Shown: positions 40,401 to 49,636 of the stretch, in pieces | Numbering within the stretch: the stretch's first letter is position 1 | Layout: each line of letters opens with the position of its first letter | Assembly: GCA_027315005.1 (NCBI GenBank) | Contig: DAHUZT010000112.1 | Coordinates: 1 to 49,838 of the forward strand | From: Acidimicrobiaceae bacterium | Lineage (GTDB): Bacteria > Actinomycetota > Acidimicrobiia > Acidimicrobiales > RAAP-2 | DNA length: 49,838 bases | Direction of reading: 5' to 3' | The notes under the pieces: generated by a model | Told to the model about the DNA's origin: nothing | Database searches by the model: none | Seen by the model: the letters and a program-made list of their open reading frames with translations, nothing else | Position numbers and translations under genes: made by a program

Positions 40401-41732
40401 ATGCGCGGCGAGCCGATATCCACGGACCCGCAGCGAGCCGAGGCACTGGCCCGGGTGCGTGCGTTGCTCCTCGATCTGGGCTGCACCGACGACGAGATCG
40501 ACCGTGCCGTGTCCGATGACGTGCTCGACCTCCTGGTTGTCGACAGGCTGGTCGTGCCGTCCCCCCGACGGCTGACCGAAGAGGACGTCACCGCTCGCAC
40601 CGGTGTCCCGGTCGAGACGACCCGGCGTCTCAGGCGGGCGCTCGGATTTCTCGATGTCGGTGAGCACGAGGCCTTCTTCACCGAGATGGACGTCGAGGCG
40701 GTGCAGCTGTTCCGATCGATGGTCGAGCTCGGACAGGTCGACGAGGACACCGCCGTCCAGATGGCACGGGTCATCGGGTCGTCGATGGCCCGAATCGCCG
40801 AAGCGGAGACCTGGCCTGGGACCACACCCATGCTCATGGGCAGCGGTGACAGCGTGCTCGACGCCGACGGGTTCGCCCGGGGGGCCGGCGACTCACTTCC
40901 CGCCATGGCACGCTTGCTCGAGTACGTGTGGCGACGGCACCTCCAGGCGGCCTCGAGGAGGGCGATGCTGCTCAGGACCCGGCACGAGGAGGGGATCAGC
41001 CCGGTGCAGGCGGTGGGCTTCGCCGACATGGTCGGTTTCACCATGCTCAGCCAGCATCTGGAGGAACAGGAGCTGGCCGCTTTGGTGGCGCGCTTCGAGG
41101 TCCTCGCCCACGACACGGTGGTCGGACTGGGGGGCCGGGTGGTGAAGATGATCGGTGATGAGGTCATGTTCACCGTGCAGGACGCGACCCCTGCCGCCGA
41201 GATCGGTCTGAGCCTGGCCGAGGCCTACGCGGACGACGACCTGCTCTCCGACGTCCGGGTGGCCCTCGCGATGGGACCGGTGCTCATCCAGGACGGTGAC
41301 TACTACGGTCCGGTGGTCAACCTGGCCAATCGCCTGGTGGGCATGGCCAAACCCGGGACCGTGCTCATCTCGGACGAGTTCCGCGCCGCGCTGCTCGATG
41401 GGGAGGACGCCGCTTCCGGCCTGGACACGCGTGCCCTGCGGGTGAGGACCCTTCGAGACTTCGGTCGCGTACAGGTGTGGAAGCTCACCCGCTCCGGTGC
41501 CAACCGGGAGGCGGAGCACGGTCGGGGCTTCCGTTGGGAACGGATCGAATCGGTCCTCCACGATCTGGAGGAGCTGCGGAACCAGGGCCAACAGGCTCTC
41601 GCGCGCAACCCCCAGCGTGTCGCCGGCTCGGGCCCGAGAGCGGGCTCAGTCCGGATCGAGGCGGAAGGTGGCGATCCCGAACGCACGCAGGTCGAAGCCG
41701 GCCGCGAAGGGGGCGAGGGGACGACCGCCTAG
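40401..41732 (+). CDS. Class III adenylate/guanylate cyclase
   Basis: A 443-residue soluble cyclase. Residues 1-190 form an N-terminal regulatory region like Rv1264-type pH-sensing adenylate cyclases (helical, LTEEDVTARTGVP..., WPGTTP). The catalytic CHD domain begins near residue 205 with the metal-binding Asp in AVGFADMVGFT and continues with VVKMIGDEVMF (second metal Asp, substrate Lys) and PVVNLANRLVGMAKPG. ATP or GTP becomes cyclic AMP or GMP. Start ATG 40401 follows AGGGTG. Its 3' end overlaps the end of the alpha-mannosidase gene (41646-41732). Divergent from fbiD. Confidence 0.92.
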   Translation: MRGEPISTDPQRAEALARVRALLLDLGCTDDEIDRAVSDDVLDLLVVDRLVVPSPRRLTEEDVTARTGVPVETTRRLRRALGFLDVGEHEAFFTEMDVEAVQLFRSMVELGQVDEDTAVQMARVIGSSMARIAEAETWPGTTPMLMGSGDSVLDADGFARGAGDSLPAMARLLEYVWRRHLQAASRRAMLLRTRHEEGISPVQAVGFADMVGFTMLSQHLEEQELAALVARFEVLAHDTVVGLGGRVVKMIGDEVMFTVQDATPAAEIGLSLAEAYADDDLLSDVRVALAMGPVLIQDGDYYGPVVNLANRLVGMAKPGTVLISDEFRAALLDGEDAASGLDTRALRVRTLRDFGRVQVWKLTRSGANREAEHGRGFRWERIESVLHDLEELRNQGQQALARNPQRVAGSGPRAGSVRIEAEGGDPERTQVEAGREGGEGTTA

Positions 41733-44327
41733 TCCGACCAGCCAGCCCGTTCGATCCGGAACCTCGACGGTGGTGGTTGTCGCGGTCGGGTTGAACACCC
41801 GGACCTCGAGGAGCCCACCGCAGCGCCGGACAGCGGACACCTCGGCGCCCCGGATGATGAGGGTGCTGCCCGTCTGGAACCGCGTTCCTCCGCCGGTTGC
41901 GGTTCCGACGGCCAGGGGGACCAGGACGTCATCGGCCATGCGGTACGGATCGACGTCACCGGTCGCGAGCGCGTAGGTCGCTCGGATCGGGCCGAGGCAC
42001 TGGGAACCTTCGAGGGGGATGAGCGGCCCCGCGGGCAGCGGGCGGTTGCTCATGCCGAGGCGGGAGAGCATGCCGGTCGACCGCAGGAGGGTGAGGGCGA
42101 GGGTGCCTGCCCGCTGCTCACCGGATGTCGGATCAACGGTGATGTCGACGAGCTCGTACTCGGGCAGGCCGTCGTGGACGACGGTCAGACCTCCGGCCGA
42201 GACGAAGCGCCGTGAGGGGAATGTCGGCAGTCCGAGCTCGCCGCTCCGGCCTTCGGCGACCAGTGCGCGCTCGACCACTGCGAAGGCGCACTCCGCACGG
42301 GACTGCCGAGCAGGCTCGGGTAACGGCAGGTGCACCCGGAGGCGGTGGTCTCGGCAAACATTGACGAATTGATGATCCACTCTCACCGAGGCCTCCTCGG
42401 CCTGGAGCTCGATGGTGGTCGTAATCCGGACGGGCCTCTCCCCGATCCGCGACCGGGTGGTGTCGTCCACCCGGTAGGGCCACGTGTAGTCGGCGATGAC
42501 CGAGACCCTGGCCCGAACCGGCCCTTCCTCCTCTACCGCGACCTCGACCGCGCCGGGATGGTCCACCGTTACGTCATGGGCCGGCGGCGAGTAGTTGTAG
42601 GTGTCGCCGTGATCCCCACCGTCGACCAGCGCTCCGTAGCCGGGTGTCCCGTCCATCGAGAAGGTGCCACTCAGGCGATCGACCGTCACGGTGACCAAGT
42701 CATTGGACATCGTGATCGTGCCCTCGGGGTCGTGGTTCACCCGGACCGGGTGGAACAGGGGTGCCGGAGCGAACCGCGACCATCCGAATCCGGGCACCGT
42801 CCGCTGCACTGCGAGCACCCGCCGGATGGGGGGTTGGTCGAGATGGAGCCGGACCTCGGACTCCGGTCGAACGGCGAGCCGGGTGAACAGGTCGCGCTTC
42901 AGCTCCTCGATGGGGACGTCCCGGCGAGGCCGTGTGCCGATGACCACGGTGAGATCGATCCCCGAAGCGTCCTCGTCGATGGCCACATCGGTGACGTACG
43001 TGTCACGATCGACCCTCGAACCCTGGACCAGACCGATGAGGTTGCGCACTGTCTCTGTGCTCATGGTCATCGAATCAGGAAGGGCAAAGCGTTCGGAGAG
43101 GACCTGGACACAGGCGCCGGGTGGCTCGTCCCCGGTGACCACGACCTCCACCAGGCCCCCCCGGTCGGCCTGGGTCGGATTGACGACGAAGGTGCCGGCC
43201 CCGGTCATCGAGCAGGAGATGGCGTCGATGGCGCGGCGGACGAGACCCTCGCCGATCTGGCGGGCCTCCGCGTAGCGATGGAGCACGGCGTCGACCACCT
43301 CGTCGACAGAGCAGGCGCAGATCGAGTCGTGGGCCGCGTTGCGCACCAGCTCGGTCCACGCCAGTTCGAGGTAAGGGGCGGGCCAATTCGCCGCGTCGAG
43401 GAAGAGGGCCGACAGCGGCTCGGCCAGCCGTTCGATCATCCGCTCGGTGCGGGCCGCGGCTCGCCTCACATCGAGGCGGTTGGAGCTCACCCCCATCAAC
43501 ATGTTGGCCCGAGCCCCCGAACGGAGTTCACCTCGCCACTCGGGAAGTGCACCGTTCGGTGCGTGCTCGAGATATTCGGGAAGCGAGCAGACGGTGAGCT
43601 CGTAGGCCGACTGCATGCGGTTCACCTCGTCGACCACCCGACCGAGCCACGGTTGGGGAGGCAGGTGATCGCTGCCGTTCATCACGAGGAGAGGGTCGTC
43701 CGCTCCGAGGAACGGCCCCACTTCTTCGAGGTGGTTGTCCAGCCGGCGGAGGAGCGCCTTGGCGTCGTCGGGAAGGGCCGCACCGTTGCCGTAACCGGCC
43801 ACCAGGTACTCCGCCCGAACGTCGGATCCGTCGGGCGCTCTCCACCGAAAGGCCGTCCGGTCGACGTCCGAGGGCACTCCTCGCCAGACGACCGCGTGCT
43901 CGATCCCGGCCAGCCGAAGGAGCTGGGGCATCTGGGCGATGTGGCCGAACATGTCGGGCAGGTAGCCGACGGCCATTGATCCGCCGAGCTCGTCTGCCCG
44001 CCTCAACCCCGATTCGAGGTTCCGGACGATCGTCTCACCGGAGACCAGGAATTCGTCCATCAGGATGGAGAAGGGGCCGATGGACACCCGCCCGCTGGCT
44101 CGGAGGTTCTGCAGCCGGCCGACCGCATCGGGCCGGATGGCGAGGTAGTCGTCGACGAGGGCGGTCTGACCGTCGAGGAGGAAGTGCCGGTACGAGCTGT
44201 CCCGCTCCATCAGGTCGAGGAGGCCGTCGATCACCTCGACCAACCGCATGCGAAATGCCTGGAATGGTTCGTACCACTCACGGTCCCAGTGGGTGTGAGG
44301 GACGATTGCCACCCGGCGGGCGGTCAC
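41646..44327 (-). CDS. Glycoside hydrolase family 38 alpha-mannosidase
   Basis: An 893-residue GH38 enzyme that cleaves alpha-mannosides. The zinc-binding HTHWDREWY is near residues 11-19, the GYLPDMFGHIAQMPQLLRLAGI segment with the catalytic Asp near 125-150, and the MNGSDHLPPQPWL motif further on; the middle and C-terminal beta domains (GH38C) follow. Start GTG 44327 overlaps the small protein stop by GTGA, so the two are coupled; GGAGCG lies upstream. No signal peptide is evident, so it is cytoplasmic or exported by an unusual route. The substrate may be mannosylglycerate, mannosyl lipids or glycans; not decidable. Confidence 0.92.
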   Translation of the reverse strand: MTARRVAIVPHTHWDREWYEPFQAFRMRLVEVIDGLLDLMERDSSYRHFLLDGQTALVDDYLAIRPDAVGRLQNLRASGRVSIGPFSILMDEFLVSGETIVRNLESGLRRADELGGSMAVGYLPDMFGHIAQMPQLLRLAGIEHAVVWRGVPSDVDRTAFRWRAPDGSDVRAEYLVAGYGNGAALPDDAKALLRRLDNHLEEVGPFLGADDPLLVMNGSDHLPPQPWLGRVVDEVNRMQSAYELTVCSLPEYLEHAPNGALPEWRGELRSGARANMLMGVSSNRLDVRRAAARTERMIERLAEPLSALFLDAANWPAPYLELAWTELVRNAAHDSICACSVDEVVDAVLHRYAEARQIGEGLVRRAIDAISCSMTGAGTFVVNPTQADRGGLVEVVVTGDEPPGACVQVLSERFALPDSMTMSTETVRNLIGLVQGSRVDRDTYVTDVAIDEDASGIDLTVVIGTRPRRDVPIEELKRDLFTRLAVRPESEVRLHLDQPPIRRVLAVQRTVPGFGWSRFAPAPLFHPVRVNHDPEGTITMSNDLVTVTVDRLSGTFSMDGTPGYGALVDGGDHGDTYNYSPPAHDVTVDHPGAVEVAVEEEGPVRARVSVIADYTWPYRVDDTTRSRIGERPVRITTTIELQAEEASVRVDHQFVNVCRDHRLRVHLPLPEPARQSRAECAFAVVERALVAEGRSGELGLPTFPSRRFVSAGGLTVVHDGLPEYELVDITVDPTSGEQRAGTLALTLLRSTGMLSRLGMSNRPLPAGPLIPLEGSQCLGPIRATYALATGDVDPYRMADDVLVPLAVGTATGGGTRFQTGSTLIIRGAEVSAVRRCGGLLEVRVFNPTATTTTVEVPDRTGWLVGLGGRPLAPFAAGFDLRAFGIATFRLDPD

Positions 44328-44581
44328 GACGGAAGCGCTCCGTAATCGGACTCGTAGCGCTCGAGATCCTCGGCGATGCGGTCGACCCGTTTGGCGTTGT
44401 CCGCCTCGGTGACCCGTGCGCAACGCTCGGCCCAGACGGCGGCTCCGAGATCGTGGAGCAGTCCGTCCGCACGTCGCTTGGCCTGGACGGCATCCAGCTT
44501 TGCCTGGCCTGTGTTGGCCACCTCGGTGGCCTTGGCCAGCCCCGCTTCCGCCGATGCTCTGAGATTGTCTGCCAGTCCCAT
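44324..44581 (-). CDS. Small helical protein upstream of alpha-mannosidase
   Basis: An 85-residue, highly helical, Ala/Glu/Lys-rich protein (MGLADNLRASAEAGLAKATEVANTG...). No domain is recognised. Start ATG 44581 with GGGAG upstream; its stop overlaps the start of the mannosidase (GTGA), so it is translated as a unit with it. Function unknown. Confidence 0.75.
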   Translation of the reverse strand: MGLADNLRASAEAGLAKATEVANTGQAKLDAVQAKRRADGLLHDLGAAVWAERCARVTEADNAKRVDRIAEDLERYESDYGALPS

Positions 44582-44773
44582 GGTGTGCTCCCGTCCTGTT
44601 CGATGGTGTGATCGGACCGGCCCGGCCTCGGAGCGCTGCCTCGAGGTGTGGCCCGCCCGCCCTACCGGTGTAGCAGACCGGGCCGGACAGGGTTCGTCGA
44701 AGTTCGCGGCGGGCCGGCGGGCCGGAGCGGCGCATCATCACCGAGGGGCGCCGGCCCCGATAGGTTGATCCCG

Positions 44774-45457
44774 GTGAGCCGACTTCGGAAGGACCACCGG
44801 CCCGACAGCCAGATCGAATGGTCGCTCCTCGACGAGGGGCTGGGTCCGGTGGCCGCCATGGATGAGGTTGGACGCGGTGCCTGGGCCGGTCCGGTGTCGG
44901 TCGGTTTGGTCGTGGCCGCAGCCGGTGTCGAACCTCCCGATGGTGTCCGCGACTCCAAGCTCATGACCGAACGCCGGCGGGAGGAGCTCTTCCCGCTGAT
45001 CGCCTCCTGGTGCGTTGAGTGGTCGGTCGGCCACGCGAGCGCCGGGGAATGCGACACTCTCGGCATGACGGCGGCCCTGCGCCTCGCTTCCCACCGGGCT
45101 CTCGCCGGTATCGGCACCGTCCCGGGAACGATCCTTCTCGATGGCGCGCACGACTACGTCAGCCCGTCGGGTGCAGTCGAGGAGCACTCGGCCCGGTCCG
45201 CCCGGTCCGGGATTCCGCCGGTCCGCACTGTCGTACGGGGGGACGCAACCAGCGTGTCCATCGCCGCCGCCTCGGTGCTCGCCAAGGTCATCAGGGACCG
45301 GCTCATGCGGTCGTGGGCACAGAGCTTCCCGCCCTTCGACTTCGACCGCAACAAGGGATACCCGACCGTGGCCCACCGTCGGGCGCTCGCCGGGCACGGT
45401 CTCACCTCGCTGCACCGGCGTTCGTGGTCCTACGTCGACGATCTGGCCTTCCGATGA
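44774..45457 (+). CDS. rnhB: Ribonuclease HII
   Basis: A 227-residue RNase HII that removes RNA from RNA-DNA hybrids and misincorporated ribonucleotides. Active-site residues are seen in AAMDEVGRGAWAGPV (Asp30, Glu31), ILLDGAHDYV and the conserved ASVLAKVIRDRLM; also DSKLM and NKGYPT. Start GTG 44774; no strong ribosome site. Convergent with the acyl-CoA dehydrogenase gene, separated by a hairpin terminator. Confidence 0.94.
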   Translation: MSRLRKDHRPDSQIEWSLLDEGLGPVAAMDEVGRGAWAGPVSVGLVVAAAGVEPPDGVRDSKLMTERRREELFPLIASWCVEWSVGHASAGECDTLGMTAALRLASHRALAGIGTVPGTILLDGAHDYVSPSGAVEEHSARSARSGIPPVRTVVRGDATSVSIAAASVLAKVIRDRLMRSWAQSFPPFDFDRNKGYPTVAHRRALAGHGLTSLHRRSWSYVDDLAFR

Positions 45458-45489
45458 ACGGCGGTCCGACCGTCCCGGGGGGGCGGACG

Positions 45490-45519
45490 GCGGTCCGTCC
45501 GGCCGGACGGACGGACCGC
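45490..45519. terminator. 12-bp hairpin terminator between rnhB and acyl-CoA dehydrogenase
   Basis: GCGGTCCGTCCG (45490-45501) pairs perfectly with CGGACGGACCGC (45508-45519) over a 6-base loop, in the convergent gap. It touches the stop codon of the acyl-CoA dehydrogenase (45519-45521). A bidirectional terminator is the simplest reading. Confidence 0.7.
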
Positions 45520-46766
45520 TACTTCGGCGCCGGTTCCTTCGGCAGTCCGAGCACACGCTCGCCGATGATGTTGTGCAGGACCTCGTCCGATCCTCCGGCG
45601 ATTCGCATCCCTGGCACGCCGAGGACGAACTGCGACCAGGCGTAGGTGCCCCACCGCCCGGTGTCTGCCACCAGGAGGGGACCGAGCATCGAGGAGAGCA
45701 CGTCGGAGGTCTCGACCATGGTGCGGGTCAACGCCAGCTTGGCCAGCGAGAGCTCCGGTCCGGGCAGTTGGTCGACGGCGACCTTGGCCATGGCCCGCAG
45801 GTTGCTGTAGTGGGCCACCCGCTCGTTGATGGTGAGGGAGGCCAGCTTCTGACGGACCAGGGGATCGTCGGCTCGACCCATGGCCCGGGCCATCTGTCGG
45901 AGACGGGTGCTTCCGAGGTGGTCGAGGCCGCCTCCGCCGCCACCGATCGCCGCCCGCTCGTTCATCAGGGTGGTGAGGGCCACCGTCCATCCCCCGTTGA
46001 CGTCGCCCAGCCGATGGCTGTCAGGCACCCGCACGTCGGTGAAGAAGACCTCGTTGAACGAGGCTCCCCCGGTCATCTGGCGGAGCGGACGGACCTCCAC
46101 CCCCGACGCGTCCATGTCGACCACGAAACCGGTGAGGCCCCGGTGCTTCGGCGCGTCCGGATCGGTACGGCAGATGATCTCCCCGATGTCGGAGACCTGG
46201 GCGCCCGACGTCCAAACCTTCTGGCCGGTGATGACCCACTCATCCCCGTCCCGAACCGCCCTGGTCTGGAGGGAGGCCAGGTCCGATCCGGCCGCCGGCT
46301 CCGAGAAGAGCTGGCAGGCGACGAGGTCACCCCGATACATCGGCTTCAAATAGGCATGCTTCACTGGTTCGGTGGCATGCGACAGGATGGTGGGGGCCAC
46401 CATGCCGAGCCCGATGCCGAAGACCGACAGGGACGGGGTCCGGTACCCGGAGGCGACCTTGCGGTAGCGCCGATCGTGCTCCGCGGAGAGGCCGCGGCCT
46501 CCGTAGGCCGGAGGACCGGTGATCCATCCGAATCCCGCGTCGAACACCAGCTGGGCCCATGACCGGGCGCGCTCGACATCGGCCCGCTCCTCTTCCGGGG
46601 TGCGCTCGGGGAAGAGCCCCACGTCGTCTGTCCCCTTGCCCCAGACGAAGGTCTCCTGCCGGCGACGTTCGGCGTTGGCGTCGAGAAAGGTCCGGGCGCC
46701 TGCTTCGAACTCGTCCAACCCCGGGACGGATCCGTCCCCCGGGCGGGTCGCAGTGGTGTCGGTCAT
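45519..46766 (-). CDS. Acyl-CoA dehydrogenase
   Basis: A 415-residue FAD-dependent acyl-CoA dehydrogenase, which makes the first double bond in beta-oxidation or steroid side-chain degradation. Features: LFSEPAAGSDLASLQTRAVRDGDEWVITGQKVWTSGAQ (FAD-binding middle domain), SFNEVFFTDVRVPD, the C-terminal helical domain with the active-site region and HNIIGERVLGLP at the end. Start ATG 46766 follows GAGAGGGCG. Actinobacterial members of this size often act on long or branched substrates. Substrate unknown. Confidence 0.92.
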   Translation of the reverse strand: MTDTTATRPGDGSVPGLDEFEAGARTFLDANAERRRQETFVWGKGTDDVGLFPERTPEEERADVERARSWAQLVFDAGFGWITGPPAYGGRGLSAEHDRRYRKVASGYRTPSLSVFGIGLGMVAPTILSHATEPVKHAYLKPMYRGDLVACQLFSEPAAGSDLASLQTRAVRDGDEWVITGQKVWTSGAQVSDIGEIICRTDPDAPKHRGLTGFVVDMDASGVEVRPLRQMTGGASFNEVFFTDVRVPDSHRLGDVNGGWTVALTTLMNERAAIGGGGGGLDHLGSTRLRQMARAMGRADDPLVRQKLASLTINERVAHYSNLRAMAKVAVDQLPGPELSLAKLALTRTMVETSDVLSSMLGPLLVADTGRWGTYAWSQFVLGVPGMRIAGGSDEVLHNIIGERVLGLPKEPAPK

Positions 46767-46876
46767 CGGTTCGCCCTCTCGTGGTCCTCGGCGGGACGAC
46801 AGCGTACCCTCTGCTCTCGATCCCCACCTCGGAGGAGCCGGGCGCAACATCCCCCGGGCCCGCCAACGACTAGACC

Positions 46877-47815
46877 ATGCGTGTGGCGTTCTTCCTGGCC
46901 GTGATGGCCTCTTTGGTCAACGCGCTGAGCTCGGTCTTCCAGCGCATCGGCGTCCAAAGCGCCCCCGATGAGTCTTCGCTCCGTCTCGAGCTGGTCCGTC
47001 ACGCCTTGAAGCAACTGGTCTGGTTGGTCGGCTTCGTTCTGATCATCGTCGGTTTCGTGTTGCAGGCGGTGGCCCTCCGATTCGGTACCCTGAGCTCGGT
47101 GCAGCCGATCGCCACCACCGAGCTGGTGTTCCTCGTGCTCATCCTTGCGGTCTGGTTCCGCACCCGGCTGACCTGGCGCGAATGGTGTGGTGCACTGGCC
47201 GCGGCCGGTGGTCTGGCCGCTTTCCTCGCCGTGGCGGCCCCGGGGGGCGGCAGGACGGTCCCTGGAGCCGCTGCCTGGACCACCGCCTTCATCGTGATCG
47301 GTGGCGGTGTCGCCGCCACGACCGTCCTCGGCCTCACCGGTCCCCGCTGGTTCCGGGCCACCATGCTCGGGATCGCAGCCGGGCTGCTGTTCGCCCTGGC
47401 CGCGGCATTCACCAAGCAGTTCACCACCCTGGTGACCGAAGGATGGAGCCACGTGTTCACCTCCTGGAGCCCGTACGCCCTGGCCGGCTGCGGCCTCGCC
47501 GGCCTGTTCTATGCCCAGAGTGCGCTCCACGCGGGGCCGATCACCGCGTCGCAGGCGATGATCACCATCGTGGATCCGTTGGCCAGCGTCCTCCTCGGCA
47601 TCTGGCTCTTCCACGACCACCTGGTGATCGGCACCTGGCAGCTTCCGGTCGAACTGGTGGCTGCGGCCGGAGTGGTCCTCGGAGTGGCCCTCCTCGCCGG
47701 CTCCCGCCTCGTGGCCGGGACGGAGGAGGACACCGCCGAATCGGACCGGTTGGAGCGGCGGCACCCTCCTGGTTCGGTCACAGAAGGCGACGTCGCCCTC
47801 AGCCCGGAGGGTTGA
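46877..47815 (+). CDS. DMT-superfamily permease (EamA-like)
   Basis: A 312-residue membrane protein with about nine or ten transmembrane helices, and the double EamA repeat: the first half LSSVFQRIGVQ and LQAVALRFGTLSSVQPIATTELVFLVLILAVWF; the second LFYAQSALHAGPITASQAMITIVDPLASVLLGIWLF. These segments match drug/metabolite transporters. The hydrophilic C-terminal tail overlaps the 3' end of the epimerase gene (47799-47815), convergent. Substrate unknown. Confidence 0.88.
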   Translation: MRVAFFLAVMASLVNALSSVFQRIGVQSAPDESSLRLELVRHALKQLVWLVGFVLIIVGFVLQAVALRFGTLSSVQPIATTELVFLVLILAVWFRTRLTWREWCGALAAAGGLAAFLAVAAPGGGRTVPGAAAWTTAFIVIGGGVAATTVLGLTGPRWFRATMLGIAAGLLFALAAAFTKQFTTLVTEGWSHVFTSWSPYALAGCGLAGLFYAQSALHAGPITASQAMITIVDPLASVLLGIWLFHDHLVIGTWQLPVELVAAAGVVLGVALLAGSRLVAGTEEDTAESDRLERRHPPGSVTEGDVALSPEG

Positions 47816-48710
47816 GCACCGAGTCCACCGCTTCGGCCAGCTCGGGATGACGGAACCGGTAGCCCCGCACCCCGAGGACGCCGGGGAGCACCCGCTGCCC
47901 GCCGAGGACCAGCTCGTGGGCCATCTCCGATCCGAGGATCAGGCGGAGCGCGCCAGAGGGTACCCGGAGCGCGGTCGGCCGGTGGAGGGTCACGCCGATG
48001 GCGGTCGCCAGGTCGGCGTCGGTGGCCGGGTGTGGGGCGGTGGCGTTCACCGGGCCGGAGACCGAGCCGTCGGTGAGGCAGTGGACGATGGCGCCGACCT
48101 CGTCCTCCAGCGTGATCCAGCTCCGGTACTGGGCTCCGGATCCGATCCGGCCTCCGAGCCCGAGCCGGAACACCGGAAGCTGGCGCTGAAGCACGCCTCC
48201 CGATCCGGAAAGGACGATCCCGGTCCGTAGCAGCACGGTGCGGATCCCGGCGTCGGCGGCCGGTGCGGTGGCCGCTTCCCACTGCCGGCAGACGTCGGCC
48301 AGAAAGCCGGATCCCGACGGAGACTCCTCGGTGAGCACCTCGTCCCCCCGAAGCCCGTAGTACCCGACTGCTGACGCGTTGATGAGCACCGGGGGTGCTA
48401 CGGGCCAGCCTGCAAGCGTCTCGGCGAGGAGGCGGGTCGCCCGGGTCCGACTCTCGACGATCAGTCTCTTGCGCTCCGGCGACCACCGCCGATCGGCGAT
48501 GCCGACACCAGCCAGGTTGACGACGGCGTCGATGGGACCGACTGCCTCCAACGCCTCCGCATCGATCGTCCCCACTGCCGGATCCCAGCGGATCTGGCCG
48601 GCCCCGGCGGTTCCGGTCCGGACCAGGCGCACCACCGGTCCCCGGGTGACCAGGCGTTCGACGAGGGCGGTACCGATGAGCCCGGAGGAGCCGGCGACGA
48701 GGACGGTCAC
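47799..48710 (-). CDS. TIGR01777-family NAD(P)-dependent epimerase
   Basis: A 303-residue SDR-type protein of the TIGR01777 (YfcH-like) family. The Rossmann motif VLVAGSSGLIGTALVERL is at the N-terminus; VVNLAGVGIADRRWSPERKRLIVESR, the YYG motif (VGYYGLRGDEVLTEES) and the C-terminal QRVLPGVLGVRGYRFRHPELAEAV are family signatures. Start GTG 48710 overlaps the stop of the alpha/beta hydrolase (GTGA), so the two are coupled. Its biochemical role is not known in most organisms. Confidence 0.92.
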   Translation of the reverse strand: MTVLVAGSSGLIGTALVERLVTRGPVVRLVRTGTAGAGQIRWDPAVGTIDAEALEAVGPIDAVVNLAGVGIADRRWSPERKRLIVESRTRATRLLAETLAGWPVAPPVLINASAVGYYGLRGDEVLTEESPSGSGFLADVCRQWEAATAPAADAGIRTVLLRTGIVLSGSGGVLQRQLPVFRLGLGGRIGSGAQYRSWITLEDEVGAIVHCLTDGSVSGPVNATAPHPATDADLATAIGVTLHRPTALRVPSGALRLILGSEMAHELVLGGQRVLPGVLGVRGYRFRHPELAEAVDSVLNPPG

Positions 48711-49507
48711 GGTGCCACCGCCTCTGTGGACACTCGCTCCCACGCGCTGCGAACGAGAGCGGCGAAGCTGTCCGGATGGGTCAGATGGGCTCCGTGGGAC
48801 GCCCCCTCGATCTCCACCAGCACGGCGCCGGGAGTCCGATCGGCCAACCACTGCACCGTCTCTCGGTGGCGCGGTGAGGAACACTCCCCTCGGCCGTAGA
48901 GGACCGGGATCGAAAGGTCCGAGACGTCGAACGCCGGCCGGTGGCGCGGCAGCGAGTCGAGCTCGCCTTTGAGGGCCGCCCCGTCGGCCCGTCGAGCCTG
49001 CTTCGCCGTTTCGGGGAGCCGCTCCCAGGCGGCGTCGCCGACCATGCGTCGGAAGAACCGTTCGGCCACCACACCGGGGTCGACGTCCGGTGGGGAACCG
49101 CCACGGTCATCGCGGTCCGGGTTGACGTCGGGTCGCTGCCGTTCGAGCCACGGCAGCGGGGGTTCGTAGGCGGCGACCGAGACCACTGGATCCGGTCCAC
49201 CGGGTCGGCAGGCGGCCATGAGGGCGAGGACACCGCCCAGGCTGTGACCCACCACTACCGCCGGGCGGCCCCCGATCACCTCGAGGAGGTCCTCGACGTG
49301 ATCGGTGATGACCCCGGGGGTCTCGCCGTCGCGGCGCGAACGGTGATAGCCCCGCCGGTCGTACGTCACGACAGGGAGGTCGGTCAGGCGTCGCCGTACC
49401 CGGGCGAAGCTGGCGGCACGATCGAGCGAACCGTGCACGAGGACCACCACAGGCGTGTCCTTCCCGGAATCGGAGAGGTGCTCGGTGACCGACGGCGGCA
49501 GGGTCAT
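48707..49507 (-). CDS. Alpha/beta hydrolase
   Basis: A 266-residue alpha/beta-fold hydrolase. The oxyanion loop is VVVLVHGSLDRAAS, the nucleophile elbow AVVVGHSLGGVLALM, and the end has an Asp region (VLYGRGE) and catalytic-type His (GASHGAHLTHPDSF). Start ATG 49507; longer in-frame codons are arginine-rich. Coupled to the downstream epimerase gene. Substrate unknown; ester or lactone hydrolysis is likely. Confidence 0.9.
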   Translation of the reverse strand: MTLPPSVTEHLSDSGKDTPVVVLVHGSLDRAASFARVRRRLTDLPVVTYDRRGYHRSRRDGETPGVITDHVEDLLEVIGGRPAVVVGHSLGGVLALMAACRPGGPDPVVSVAAYEPPLPWLERQRPDVNPDRDDRGGSPPDVDPGVVAERFFRRMVGDAAWERLPETAKQARRADGAALKGELDSLPRHRPAFDVSDLSIPVLYGRGECSSPRHRETVQWLADRTPGAVLVEIEGASHGAHLTHPDSFAALVRSAWERVSTEAVAP

Positions 49508-49636
49508 AGCCCCGCCAGCCTGCCAGTTCGGCCGTCGAGCCGCCACAGACGGACCTGATCGGGGACGGTGCACCCATTGACAGCTCAGATCGTGCATTGT
49601 GGTGGCTCACCGATGCCGAAGAACCAAGGAGAGACA

